Positions 8,517 to 16,969 of a DNA stretch of 36,559 nucleotides are shown here, one piece after another. The notes beneath the pieces are model-generated. The model made no database searches and had not been told where the DNA came from. It saw only the letters and a program-made list of their open reading frames with translations. The position numbers and the translations under genes are program-made. Position 1 is the first letter of the stretch. The number at the start of each line of letters is the position of its first letter. This stretch comes from CAZBLP01 sp964492825 (lineage in GTDB: Bacteria > DYJV01), in NCBI GenBank assembly GCA_964492825.1, contig CAZBLP010000014.1, positions 1-36,559 on the forward strand. Direction: 5' to 3'.

Positions 8517-9493
8517 TATTTTATTTTAGTGAAAATCATTCGGCCAGCTGTTGTTTGAAGAATACTTGTTACAATAACTTCTAATTTTTCACCGATTTTA
8601 TATCGTCCATCCTCAACAACTACCATTGTGCCATCATCTAAATAGCCTATTCCCTGTTCTTTTTCTTTACCTTCTTTTATAATTTGGATATTTAATGTTT
8701 CACCTGGCAATACTACTGGTTTGAGAGCATTGGCAAGAGCATTTAAATTGAGTACTTCTACACCTTGAACTTCAGCTAATTTATTAAGGTTATAATCATT
8801 TGTAATTATTTTAGCTTCCAATTTTTGGGCTAAGAGAATCAATTTGCTATCAACTTCTTTTATTTTAGGAAAATCTTTATCTGTGATTTCAACATTTACA
8901 TTTGTCTGCATTTGCATTTTCTTGATAATGTCAAGTCCACGCCTACCTCTCACTCTTTTAAGGGAATCTGAAGAATCTGCTATATGTTGCAACTCAATTA
9001 GAACAAATTGAGGTATTAGCAATGTCCCGTCAATAAAACCTGTTTCACAAACATCAGCTATTCTTCCATCTATAATAACACTTGTATCAAGTATTTTTAT
9101 TTTACCTTTTGCTTTTTTCCCTTTTAAGATTTCCTGCAAATCAAATTCATCACCTTTTTTCATACCAACGGAAATACCAACGTAAAAAATAAGAACTTGA
9201 ATAAAAGTTATTACATAGTTATAGATTTTTTGGTCTAAAATAAAAGTAAGGTCATTTTTAGTAACAAGCCTACTAATAACGAGTCCAAAAAATGCCCCAA
9301 CAAGACCACCTATAAGCTTTTTTAAAGTAAGTCTTTTTAAATATTCTATTGCAAAATATGATAAAAAAGAAGTTATGATGCTTCCTAAAAAAGCGGCAAA
9401 AGTATAAGTACTATTGTGGAAGAATTGATTAAAGAGAAGAGTTATCGATGCTATATATAATACATAAAAAATTAAATAACCTAATTGTTGCAA
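8516..9493 (-). CDS. yacL: Membrane-anchored PIN/TRAM domain protein (YacL family)
   Basis: The 325 residues have about four membrane spans in the first 110 (near 5-22, 30-50, 58-78 and 92-110). A PIN nuclease-like domain follows (about 133-250) with acidic residues Asp136, Asp142 and Glu167 (DTSVIIDGRI, FVLIELQ), then a C-terminal TRAM domain (about 265-325) that would bind RNA. This is the YacL architecture; the cellular role is not settled, though a membrane-tethered RNA nuclease is implied. The start is TTG at 9493. It is supported by GAAGG five bases upstream, the one-base distance from the carD stop, and the absence of an ATG before residue 111. Confidence 0.88.
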   Translation of the reverse strand: MQQLGYLIFYVLYIASITLLFNQFFHNSTYTFAAFLGSIITSFLSYFAIEYLKRLTLKKLIGGLVGAFFGLVISRLVTKNDLTFILDQKIYNYVITFIQVLIFYVGISVGMKKGDEFDLQEILKGKKAKGKIKILDTSVIIDGRIADVCETGFIDGTLLIPQFVLIELQHIADSSDSLKRVRGRRGLDIIKKMQMQTNVNVEITDKDFPKIKEVDSKLILLAQKLEAKIITNDYNLNKLAEVQGVEVLNLNALANALKPVVLPGETLNIQIIKEGKEKEQGIGYLDDGTMVVVEDGRYKIGEKLEVIVTSILQTTAGRMIFTKIK

Positions 9494-9494
9494 T

Positions 9495-9986
9495 TTAACC
9501 TTCTTTTATGATTTTGTTTATTTGTTCAACAATATCTTCTTGTTCTGATCCTGTTACAAATGATATTTCCTGTGAAATCAAATTAACAGCCATTTCAAAC
9601 ATTCTTTTTTCACCAAAGGAGAGATCTTTGGTTTTGCTAAGGACAATAAGGTCCCTTAAAACTGATGCAACTTCATAAATAGAACCGCTTTTAAGTCTTT
9701 CATTGTAATCTTTGAATCTTTTGTTCCAGGTTATGTTTTCTATTTTAATGTCTTGTTCTTTTAAAATTGAAAAAACTTTATTTATCTCATTTTCCGTAAT
9801 AAGATCTCTCATACCGGTAATTTTAAGATTAGTTGTTGGTACCATTATTTTAAGACCTGAATCAATAATACGCATAATATAAAAAGAAAGAGTTTCACCA
9901 TTAATCTCTTTCTTTTCAATAGCTTCTATTTCTCCAACTCCATGTCCAGGATATACAGCTTTATCTCCTATCTGGTATTTTGACAT
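9495..9986 (-). CDS. carD: CarD-family transcriptional regulator
   Basis: The 163 residues match CarD/CdnL proteins, which bind the RNA polymerase beta subunit through an N-terminal Tudor-like domain and stabilise open promoter complexes. The signature GDKAVYPGHGVGEIEAI (about 7-23) and the VPTTN segment mark that domain; the helical C-terminal half (about 60-160) would touch promoter DNA upstream of -10. A strong SD (GGGGAGG) precedes ATG 9986. It heads the ten-gene minus-strand run and has its own predicted promoter, so it may influence expression of the isoprenoid and envelope genes with it. Confidence 0.93.
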   Translation of the reverse strand: MSKYQIGDKAVYPGHGVGEIEAIEKKEINGETLSFYIMRIIDSGLKIMVPTTNLKITGMRDLITENEINKVFSILKEQDIKIENITWNKRFKDYNERLKSGSIYEVASVLRDLIVLSKTKDLSFGEKRMFEMAVNLISQEISFVTGSEQEDIVEQINKIIKEG

Positions 9987-10013
9987 TTACCTCCCCTTTA
10001 GAAATATAAAATT

Positions 10014-10042
10014 CTAATAACATAATTCAGATTAAAAATCAA
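10014..10042 (-). promoter_or_regulatory. Predicted promoter of carD and the following genes
   Basis: On the minus strand TTGATT (10042-10037), a 17-base spacer and TATTAG (10019-10014) precede carD. Transcription would start near 10007, leaving a leader of about 20 bases with the SD sequence. Confidence 0.5.
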
Positions 10043-10108
10043 CTGTTTGTAATTTAATACTTTGTTAGTATAATGAAAAGAAAGTTATAGGAATAAATAT
10101 TGAAATAA

Positions 10109-10852
10109 TTAACTTACTGGTTTGCTTTTTAATATTAAGCTTAAAAATTCTGCTGATTTTGATTGAATAAACATATCTGCTATTTTTGTAATAGGAGTTG
10201 GTTCTAAATTTATTTCTACTATTTTTAAATCAGAATTTTGTTGTTTTCCTTGAAAAGGGAAAGATGCCACAGGTTGAACTACTCCTGAAGTTCCAACTAT
10301 AATTAAGAGTTCAGATTCTATTATATTTGAAATTGAAGTATCCAAATCAACATAATTTAAAGATTCTCCGAACCATACCACTGCTGGTCTTAAAAGATTA
10401 TTACACTTTGGGCAAAGAGGAGGAAAATTAACTGGAACATCCCAATTTTCTTCATTGTAACTGCATTTTGTGCATTTAACTTTCCATATAGAACCATGTA
10501 TTTCAATTAATTTTTTATTTCCCGCTCTGCTATGGAGACCGTCCACATTTTGTGTAATTAAAAGAAATTTGTTTTTAATACATTCTAATTGTGCAATAAA
10601 ATAATGGGCTTTATTGGGCTTACATTTTGAAATAAGATTTCTGCGCCAATTGTACCATTCCCATACCAACTTGGGGTTTTTCTGGAATGCAAATGGTGTA
10701 GCAAGTTCTTCAGGTTTAAAGTTTTTCCATAAACCATTTTTACCTCTAAAAGTAGGTACTCCACTTTCAGCTGATATTCCTGCGCCGGTTATTACAGTTA
10801 TTTTTTCGCTATTTTTTATTAAACTTAAAAATCTTTTTTTGATTTTATCCAT
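10109..10852 (-). CDS. cobB: Sirtuin, NAD-dependent protein deacylase (class III, CobB/SIRT5-like)
   Basis: It removes acyl groups from lysine with NAD. The 247 residues show GAGISAESGVPTFRG (23-37), TQNVDGLH (100-107), catalytic His119 and a four-cysteine zinc site (Cys127, Cys130, Cys147, Cys150). The WYNWRR segment contains Tyr67 and Arg70, the Y-x-x-R pair that in SIRT5 and CobB binds negatively charged acyl groups. Succinyl- and malonyl-lysine are therefore likely substrates, besides acetyl-lysine. The SD GAGG stands before ATG 10852. It follows the UbiD-family gene by 11 bases and is probably co-transcribed with it; the functional link between them is not evident. Confidence 0.93.
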   Translation of the reverse strand: MDKIKKRFLSLIKNSEKITVITGAGISAESGVPTFRGKNGLWKNFKPEELATPFAFQKNPKLVWEWYNWRRNLISKCKPNKAHYFIAQLECIKNKFLLITQNVDGLHSRAGNKKLIEIHGSIWKVKCTKCSYNEENWDVPVNFPPLCPKCNNLLRPAVVWFGESLNYVDLDTSISNIIESELLIIVGTSGVVQPVASFPFQGKQQNSDLKIVEINLEPTPITKIADMFIQSKSAEFLSLILKSKPVS

Positions 10853-10863
10853 ATTTATACCTC

Positions 10864-12681
10864 TTAATAAAAATTATACTTAATGTATTCTTTGTCAAAT
10901 TCTATAATATTTTTTATTCTTAAGTTTTCCAATACATGTTTGTCACATAAAACATCCTCTGGCCATTTCCTCTGAAAATTATCAAACTTGGTTTTATTAG
11001 TTGCATCAATTAAAATTTTTTTACCTCTAAAGATTATATCTCTTTTTGCGTCTATATTGTTGGTGATCCTCCATACAACCATATAGAGATTATCCAAATT
11101 ATTTTTATCTTCATCTAAAACAATTAAAATTTTAATAAATTTCAATAGATTATCAATTTTATTAAAAAATTCTTTAATACAATACTTTTTATTTATTTTT
11201 AAAAGTGTTATATGATTTTTTGTATCTTTGTAGTATTGATTTAAAGATGTTACATTTTTATCAATTTTCTGAAATTTTTGCAAAAGTTCCTCTTTACTTA
11301 TTTCTTCAGTAGATTCATCTTCAATCTCATCCCCTGTGCAGTCGATTCCAAGTTTTGAACCATAAGCAAAATTGTCTGAACTATGATCAAGAGCATCCAA
11401 GATACCTTGTGTTATTAAAATATTATCGATGTTTAATCTGTTTAATATATATTTTGTAATAGCATTATAATCTGTTAATTTAGGAGCTCCTTTACCTACA
11501 AAAAGTGCATGTTTAACAAAACTCATTTGGCCAATTCCCCAAAAAGCATGCATAATCTGCTGAGCGTGACCAGGATAACGGGTTTTAATTTTTGCAATTA
11601 TAAGATTATGAAAGACTCCGTTTTCAGGCATGTGGTAATCAATTAAATCAGGAGTTGTTGTTTTTAAAAGAGGTAAAAAAATTCTCTCAGTAGCATATCC
11701 CATAAATTTATCTTCTAAAGGAGGCTTGCCAACAACAGTGGCATGATATATACTGTTTTTTCTGCAGGTTATTGCAGTTACATTAAGAAAAGGATATTTC
11801 TCCTCATTAGTATAATATCCAGTGTGATCTCCAAAAGGTCCTTCAACCTTATATTTATCAGGTTCCACAAAACCTTCTATTACAAAATCAACATTTTCCG
11901 GAATGTATATATCATTTGTAATTGATTTTACCATTTCCACGTTTTTACCTCTTATAAAGCCATATAGAAGCATTTCAAAGACACCAACAGGTAGAGGGGC
12001 TTGTGCGCACCAAATATATAAAGGGTCTCCTCCAATAGCAATGGATACAGGCATCTTCTTGCCAGCTTCTTTATACTCATGAAAAAGAAGGTTACCATCT
12101 TTATGGATTTGCCAATGAAGACCCATAGTAAAGTCATCAAATATTTGCAGCCTATACATTCCTAAGTTGTTAATATTACCATCTAAACTTTTTGTGTAAA
12201 CTTGGCCCATTGTAATAAACGGACCCCCATCTTTTGGCCATGTTGTTAATATAGGTATCTCTGATAATTTTGCTTTTTCACCAAGTTTGATAATTTCCTG
12301 ACAGGCTCCTTTCCTGTTTGTTTTTTTAGGAAAAACAGATTTTAATGAGAAAAGAGTTTTTATTAATGATAATTTATCTTTAAAAGATGAAGGTGGTTTT
12401 AGATGAAGATAGTGTTCTATTTTATATGCAATTTCTTCAACATTGCCTATAAAAAGCTCAACAGTTTTAAATGAACTAAAGATATTCATAAGAACAGGAG
12501 TAGAAAATTTTTTATTTCTTTTTTTATCAACAGGATTTGTAAATAATAAAGCTTTGGAATCAGGGTTTTTTATTTCCAAATAGGCGATGTGTGGAATTTC
12601 CAAATATATATCTAACTCATTATCTATAATTTTTAATAGATTTTCTTTTTTTAAAATATTTAATAATTCTTGAGAGTTCAT
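10864..12681 (-). CDS. UbiD-family decarboxylase (menaquinone-pathway candidate)
   Basis: UbiD enzymes are prenylated-FMN-dependent, reversible decarboxylases of aromatic acids. The protein has 605 residues from the ATG chosen; a TTG nine bases upstream (12690) is possible but no better placed for an SD. The active-site segment EGPFGDHTGYY, the early WPKDGGPF and the LEDKFMG segment are typical of the family. It is longer than E. coli UbiD (about 497 residues), mainly by a diverged, lysine-rich C-terminal part. A UbiA-family prenyltransferase lies at 33270, and the UbiA/UbiD pair suggests the late steps of menaquinone synthesis by the futalosine route (an MqnL role); this is inference. No ubiX-type flavin prenyltransferase is present here. 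Confidence 0.85.
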   Translation of the reverse strand: MNSQELLNILKKENLLKIIDNELDIYLEIPHIAYLEIKNPDSKALLFTNPVDKKRNKKFSTPVLMNIFSSFKTVELFIGNVEEIAYKIEHYLHLKPPSSFKDKLSLIKTLFSLKSVFPKKTNRKGACQEIIKLGEKAKLSEIPILTTWPKDGGPFITMGQVYTKSLDGNINNLGMYRLQIFDDFTMGLHWQIHKDGNLLFHEYKEAGKKMPVSIAIGGDPLYIWCAQAPLPVGVFEMLLYGFIRGKNVEMVKSITNDIYIPENVDFVIEGFVEPDKYKVEGPFGDHTGYYTNEEKYPFLNVTAITCRKNSIYHATVVGKPPLEDKFMGYATERIFLPLLKTTTPDLIDYHMPENGVFHNLIIAKIKTRYPGHAQQIMHAFWGIGQMSFVKHALFVGKGAPKLTDYNAITKYILNRLNIDNILITQGILDALDHSSDNFAYGSKLGIDCTGDEIEDESTEEISKEELLQKFQKIDKNVTSLNQYYKDTKNHITLLKINKKYCIKEFFNKIDNLLKFIKILIVLDEDKNNLDNLYMVVWRITNNIDAKRDIIFRGKKILIDATNKTKFDNFQRKWPEDVLCDKHVLENLRIKNIIEFDKEYIKYNFY

Positions 12682-12739
12682 ATTATGCAACTTTTAATTC
12701 AAAATTTTGCTTTTAGGTTTAATGTGTTACTATAAAGTA

Positions 12740-12768
12740 TAATTAGACTAATAATTTGAGACTGTCAA
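12740..12768 (-). promoter_or_regulatory. Predicted promoter of the ubiD-cobB pair
   Basis: On the minus strand a perfect TTGACA (12768-12763), 17 bases and TAATTA (12745-12740) point toward the UbiD-family gene. Transcription would start near 12733, giving a leader of about 50 bases. Confidence 0.6.
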
Positions 12769-12866
12769 TTATAAAATATTCTGTTATTCGTATTAAAAGA
12801 AATTCTTGATAAATTAATATTTTAATGTTACTGAAAGTCAAATTTAAATTCCAGGGAGAATCAACA

Positions 12867-14912
12867 ATGGAAAAGAAAATAAGCATTTTATTGTTAGTTT
12901 TTTCAATATGTGCTGTTTTTTTTATTTCAGTTCATCAACGATTTTATCAATATAATGAGTGGAAAAAGAACAAAAATATATATTTTGTTGATCAATATCC
13001 TGCTGTTACGACACTTGATGCGTATTATTGGTTGAGATACGCTCAAATAAAGGCAAATATTAAAAAAAAACCTCAATTTGATTTGAACGGTTATCCTGAA
13101 ATTCATAAATTTCCAGATCATATTCCGTCATTAAGCCTGTTAATAGCAAAATCTTACAAATTTTTTAATTCAGATGGTTATAATCCTGTTTATGTTGGAG
13201 GAATTAAATTTATAAATTTTGTATCAGGACTTTTCATAATCCCTTTGATACTTTTTTTGTATTTTAGTGGCGGAGGGTTCTCAGGTATTTTAGGAGGATT
13301 AATAGGAACTTTTAGCTGGGCTTATTATGTCAGATCATGCACAGGGAGAGTGGATACAGACGGTCTTGTGCTTTTTGCTCCAATAACAATAGCTTTAATT
13401 ATGCTTATTTCAGTTATTTCAAAGAAAAAAACGGTTAAGTTTTTATTTTCTGGTTTATCCGGATTATTATTCTTGATATTATCAAATTTCCACGAGGCTA
13501 TCCATGTAGGTTATATAGGATATTTAATTTTATTTATACTGTCTTTATGGTTTAATAATAACAGAAAATTTAATAAAGATTTGGGTATATGCATACTGTT
13601 ATTTATCTTATTTTCCAATCCCTTGAATCTTTTTTACGGTTTTAAATATCTTATGAACTTTTTAGGTTCAAGTTATTTCTTTAACTTTGCTTCAAAAGAG
13701 GTTGAGCATGGTATTAAAATAGTATTACCAAATATTATTTCAACTATTACAGAGACCCAGAGGTTGTCATATGACAAGATACTTAACATGATGTTTACAA
13801 ATAAGTTCTTAGCAATGGTAGGATTGCTTTCTTCCATTGTATATTTTCTTAAAAATTATAAAAAAAGCCTGTTATTACTGCCGGTATTTGCAATAGGATG
13901 TTTATCTTTTTTTACATCAAACAGGTTTTCAATGTTCTTAGCGCCATTTGTAGGAATAGGGCTCGGATATATAATCTCTTTGATTATTTATTATATTTAT
14001 CATTTTCTTAGGAAAAAAGAGCATTTTTCAAAATCAATAATTGAAGTTGCCTGCTGTTTTATTTTGTTTTTTGTAATTGCCAGGTATACAGCTTATTCCT
14101 ATGTGCCAAGGCCTTCTATTTCTGCTCCTATAATTAAATCTTTTATAGATATGGATAAAAAATTCGGAAATAACAAAGCTGTATATACATGGTGGGATTT
14201 TGGCTATGCATTGATGGATGTAGGTAATTTTTATACTTATCATGATGGTGGCAAACATGGCGGTATTAGAACCTACCTTGTTGCAAAGGGAATGACGATT
14301 GATAATCAGCGGAACCTCTATAATATGATTGGTTATTTGGATGATAACGGTTTTAATGCAGTGTCAAAAATTATTGAAGAAAACAAATCATCTGATTATA
14401 TGCTCTCAACTCTATTTAATTATTCAAAGCCTGTATTCAAAAGAAAAAAGGATATTTACATTTTATATACTAATGATATGATTGGCAAATATAGTTCTAT
14501 TTCATTTTTTGGAAACTGGGATTTCAACAGTAAAAAAAGTAATCCTGATTCTTATCAACAGCTAAGGTGTTCTCAATTAAAAGATAATCAGCTTTATTGC
14601 GGAAATATAATCATAAATCTTAATAATGGTATAGGTAAAATAGGACCTAATAGACAATTTAATATTAGGAAGAGTTTTTTTATTGATAATGGCTATATTA
14701 TAAGAGAAAATAACTATAATAATAAAAATGGCTATTATCTTGAACTATTAATGAGAAACAACAACATTTTTTCCATATATATTATTAATGACAGGTTATT
14801 CAGGTCAAACTTTAATCAGCAATATATATTGGGAAAAGTTGACACTAGATATTTTAAAGAAGTTTACAATAATTTCCCATTTGCAAGGCTATTTAAAGTT
14901 ATCAAGCCATAG
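12867..14912 (+). CDS. STT3/PglB-family oligosaccharyltransferase
   Basis: It is a membrane enzyme that transfers a lipid-linked glycan to asparagine in secreted proteins. From ATG 12867 it has 681 residues with many membrane spans in the first 410 and a periplasmic C-terminal domain. Catalytic features are present: Asp51 in TTLDAYYW, the DxD-like Asp163/Asp165 in GRVDTDGL, the bacterial TIxE motif ending at Glu296 (TITE), and the WWDFG motif (442-446) that reads the acceptor sequon, followed by DGGKHGG. The frame opens at 12825, but GGGAG at 12854-12858 places the start at 12867. No glycan-building pgl genes are nearby. Its end overlaps the convergent lipoprotein gene by 24 bases. Confidence 0.92.
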   Translation: MEKKISILLLVFSICAVFFISVHQRFYQYNEWKKNKNIYFVDQYPAVTTLDAYYWLRYAQIKANIKKKPQFDLNGYPEIHKFPDHIPSLSLLIAKSYKFFNSDGYNPVYVGGIKFINFVSGLFIIPLILFLYFSGGGFSGILGGLIGTFSWAYYVRSCTGRVDTDGLVLFAPITIALIMLISVISKKKTVKFLFSGLSGLLFLILSNFHEAIHVGYIGYLILFILSLWFNNNRKFNKDLGICILLFILFSNPLNLFYGFKYLMNFLGSSYFFNFASKEVEHGIKIVLPNIISTITETQRLSYDKILNMMFTNKFLAMVGLLSSIVYFLKNYKKSLLLLPVFAIGCLSFFTSNRFSMFLAPFVGIGLGYIISLIIYYIYHFLRKKEHFSKSIIEVACCFILFFVIARYTAYSYVPRPSISAPIIKSFIDMDKKFGNNKAVYTWWDFGYALMDVGNFYTYHDGGKHGGIRTYLVAKGMTIDNQRNLYNMIGYLDDNGFNAVSKIIEENKSSDYMLSTLFNYSKPVFKRKKDIYILYTNDMIGKYSSISFFGNWDFNSKKSNPDSYQQLRCSQLKDNQLYCGNIIINLNNGIGKIGPNRQFNIRKSFFIDNGYIIRENNYNNKNGYYLELLMRNNNIFSIYIINDRLFRSNFNQQYILGKVDTRYFKEVYNNFPFARLFKVIKP

Positions 14913-15605
14913 TTTTTTGACTTCAAGTTTTCCATTAATCTCAATGGCAAGTCTTAATTGGAGAGGATTTTTGCATTCTCCGGGAAAATATAGATAGCCA
15001 TATGTTATCATGTTAGGTAATATCTGTTTATCCCTGATATGTTTTTCCGAAATATCTGTTGCAACTTTCTCGTCGCTGTTTTGATATGCAGAAATTCCTC
15101 CTATTGCAGCTCCGGCAGCTGCACCAACAGCTGCACCTTTACCAGTAGATTCAGCAACATCCTTATCTGTAAGGATTCCTATTGCAAGTCCGCCTACAGC
15201 ACCTAACAAACCTCCCAGAATTGAAGGCTTGGCACTGCCTGCAATGGTATTGCCAATTTCAGTGTTATTTTTAATTCTGTTTAATGCTTTTTCATAGGAA
15301 AGTATGGGCCATGCATTTTTATCCTTATCTATAAGAAATGTTTGTGAGCCTGCAATAATTGCAGCATGTTTACTGTTATTTTCAATTGTAATTTTTATAG
15401 GCAAAACATTTGCTCCATGAATATCAAAACCAGCTTCTTTGCTGTTGACAATATATGCAGTTACCTTCATCCCACTTCCAAATATAACGTAATTTGATGA
15501 AGCTTCAGGTAATTTTACAGGTGTTACAGTATCATGGTATTTTGCACATCCAACAATAAAAAAAAGTAGCAAAGAGAATATTATGGAAAAAGTTGATAAT
15601 TTCAT
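14889..15605 (-). CDS. Glycine-zipper lipoprotein, function unknown
   Basis: The 238-residue product begins with a lipoprotein signal (lipobox IVGC, lipidated Cys20). A beta-rich domain follows (about 35-100). A glycine-zipper stretch (about 129-170) has two hydrophobic Gly/Ala segments separated by TDKDVAESTGK, and a short soluble end resembles the start domain. Glycine zippers of this kind pack tightly in membranes and occur in outer-membrane lipoproteins such as the SlyB/YmgG type, but I do not recognise the exact family. The SD GGAGG precedes ATG 15605. Its 3' end overlaps the convergent oligosaccharyltransferase gene by 24 bases, so no terminator separates them. Confidence 0.85.
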   Translation of the reverse strand: MKLSTFSIIFSLLLFFIVGCAKYHDTVTPVKLPEASSNYVIFGSGMKVTAYIVNSKEAGFDIHGANVLPIKITIENNSKHAAIIAGSQTFLIDKDKNAWPILSYEKALNRIKNNTEIGNTIAGSAKPSILGGLLGAVGGLAIGILTDKDVAESTGKGAAVGAAAGAAIGGISAYQNSDEKVATDISEKHIRDKQILPNMITYGYLYFPGECKNPLQLRLAIEINGKLEVKKLWLDNFK

Positions 15606-15662
15606 TGTTTACCTCCAATTTTATGAAAAGCATAGACTAATTAGTAAATTAATTATTTATAC

Positions 15663-15758
15663 TGGATTCTTCGCCTGTTCTTTCGCTTTGCTCAGAACGT
15701 TGGCTCAGAATGACGTATTTGAAGTCATTCTGAAGGAGTAAGGCGACTGAAGAATCCA
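15663..15758. repeat. Nested palindromic repeat (REP/MITE-like)
   Basis: The 96-base element begins TGGATTCTTCGCC (15663-15675) and ends GGCGACTGAAGAATCCA (15742-15758), whose outer bases are inverted complements. Inside lies a perfect 10-bp inverted pair, TCAGAATGAC (15705-15714) and GTCATTCTGA (15724-15733), with a 9-base loop. It is clearly richer in G and C than its surroundings. From memory, the words 'ATTCTTCGC' and 'CTCAGAATGAC' recur in dispersed palindromic repeats of many unrelated bacteria, so this is probably one copy of such a family. No transposase is present. Confidence 0.7.
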
Positions 15759-15868
15759 TAAGTTGCTAATATTAAACAATATTTAGTCAAATATTTAAAT
15801 AATGCCATGCAAAGCTCATTATTAATTATGTAGCATGCGGATTTTTATACTTAATTCTCTGTGTTCTT

Positions 15869-15890
15869 TCTCTACGAGAGATTTTTTCTT
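15869..15890 (+). terminator. Short terminator-like hairpin without an upstream gene
   Basis: TCTCT (15869-15873), a three-base loop and AGAGA (15877-15881) are followed by six T residues and CTTT. On the plus strand this resembles a weak intrinsic terminator, but the nearest upstream plus-strand gene ends nearly 1 kb away. It may end a small RNA or act ahead of dus, or be chance in AT-rich DNA. Confidence 0.3.
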
Positions 15891-16006
15891 TATACTTATA
15901 GTATAATAATTATTTGTAAAATTCAAAATAATTTTTTTTAATAATTTTTATTGAAAGATGTATAAGCAATTGATAAGAAGATTTAAAAACTTTTAAAAGG
16001 ATATAT

Positions 16007-16957
16007 ATGCAAATCAAAAAACATTCAGTCTTACCTGCGCCACTTGCTGGAATTACAAATGAACCCTTCAGGTTAGCATTAAGGTCATTAGGAGTAAAAG
16101 TTACTTATACGGAAATGATTAGCTGTGAAGGAATAGTTAGAAATCAGAGTAATACCTTGAATATGCTAAAACTAAAAAAAGAGAAAGGAAATGTTGTTGT
16201 CCAACTTTTTGGTTCAGAGCCTTTGACTGTCTATAATGCCGCTAAATTATCTCTAAGTTTTGGCTATAAATTTATTGATATTAATATGGGTTGTCCTGTA
16301 AAAAAAGTTATTAAAAAAGGGGCTGGTGTTAGTTTAATGGCAAATCCTAATAAGGTTAAGGAAATCTTTTCAATGCTTAGGAATTTGCCGGTATATATTT
16401 CTGCTAAAATAAGATTAGGAACAACAAAAGATAAAGTTAATTATCTTGAAATAATAAAAATACTTTACAACGAGGGAGTTAATGCAGTTACTTTACATCC
16501 GAGAATAGGAGATGAATTTTTTAAAAAACCAGCACAGTGGGAATGCATAAAAGAAGCAAAGGATAGATTTCCAGAGTTTTTTATAATTGGAAACGGGGAC
16601 ATAAATAATCCTGTTGATATTGAGAGAATGTTTATATTTACAAATTGTGATGCAGTTATGGTGGGAAGAGAGATGTGTGAAAATCCTTTTATATTTAAAC
16701 AATGGGATGAATATACAACTGACAAAAATTATTATAGTTATGGCTTAGAATCCAAAATTATTTTTTTTAAAACTCTGTTTGAATATTTGAAGTGTTTTTA
16801 TGATAATAGAAAAATATTAAATTTAAGTAAAAAATATCTGTTTTTTCTAACAAAAGGTTTGCCTCATAGTGGTGAGTTTAGAAAAAAATTATCAAAAATA
16901 AAAAATTGTGTTGAAATTTTAAATGAAATAAGTTATTTGAATAGGAAATATTATTAA
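16007..16957 (+). CDS. dus: tRNA-dihydrouridine synthase
   Basis: It reduces specific uridines in tRNA to dihydrouridine with FMN and NADPH. The 316 residues show PLAGITNEPFR (12-22), the FMN/substrate segment DINMGCPVKKV with catalytic Cys96, SAKIRLG, TLHPR, GNGDI and VGRE, the order seen in DusB-type enzymes. The C-terminal part (about 245-316) is the usual helical tRNA-binding domain, diverged here. AAAGGATATAT precedes ATG 16007. A Fis-type regulator follows 12 bases after the stop, the same dusB-fis order known from enterobacteria. Confidence 0.93.
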   Translation: MQIKKHSVLPAPLAGITNEPFRLALRSLGVKVTYTEMISCEGIVRNQSNTLNMLKLKKEKGNVVVQLFGSEPLTVYNAAKLSLSFGYKFIDINMGCPVKKVIKKGAGVSLMANPNKVKEIFSMLRNLPVYISAKIRLGTTKDKVNYLEIIKILYNEGVNAVTLHPRIGDEFFKKPAQWECIKEAKDRFPEFFIIGNGDINNPVDIERMFIFTNCDAVMVGREMCENPFIFKQWDEYTTDKNYYSYGLESKIIFFKTLFEYLKCFYDNRKILNLSKKYLFFLTKGLPHSGEFRKKLSKIKNCVEILNEISYLNRKYY

Positions 16958-16969
16958 AGGATAGGTTAA

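Larger units (their letters stand above)
15606..16006. other. 400-base intergenic region with a palindromic repeat and an orphan hairpin
   Basis: This is the longest gene-free stretch. It holds the SD of the lipoprotein gene at one end and that of dus at the other, the nested palindromic element (15663-15758) and a terminator-like hairpin (15869-15890). A TATAAT box at 15902-15907 has no recognisable -35. A short inverted pair (CATGC near 15814, GCATG near 15834) is also visible. No coding frame is convincing. Confidence 0.7.

Noticed and set aside
10928..11300. Possible separate gene in the C-terminal part of the UbiD-family protein
   Set aside because: The frame is continuous with the UbiD body, with no internal SD or start that suggests a second product.
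12825..12866. Upstream start for the oligosaccharyltransferase
   Set aside because: GGGAG at 12854-12858 fits the ATG at 12867, which begins a typical positive-then-hydrophobic membrane start.
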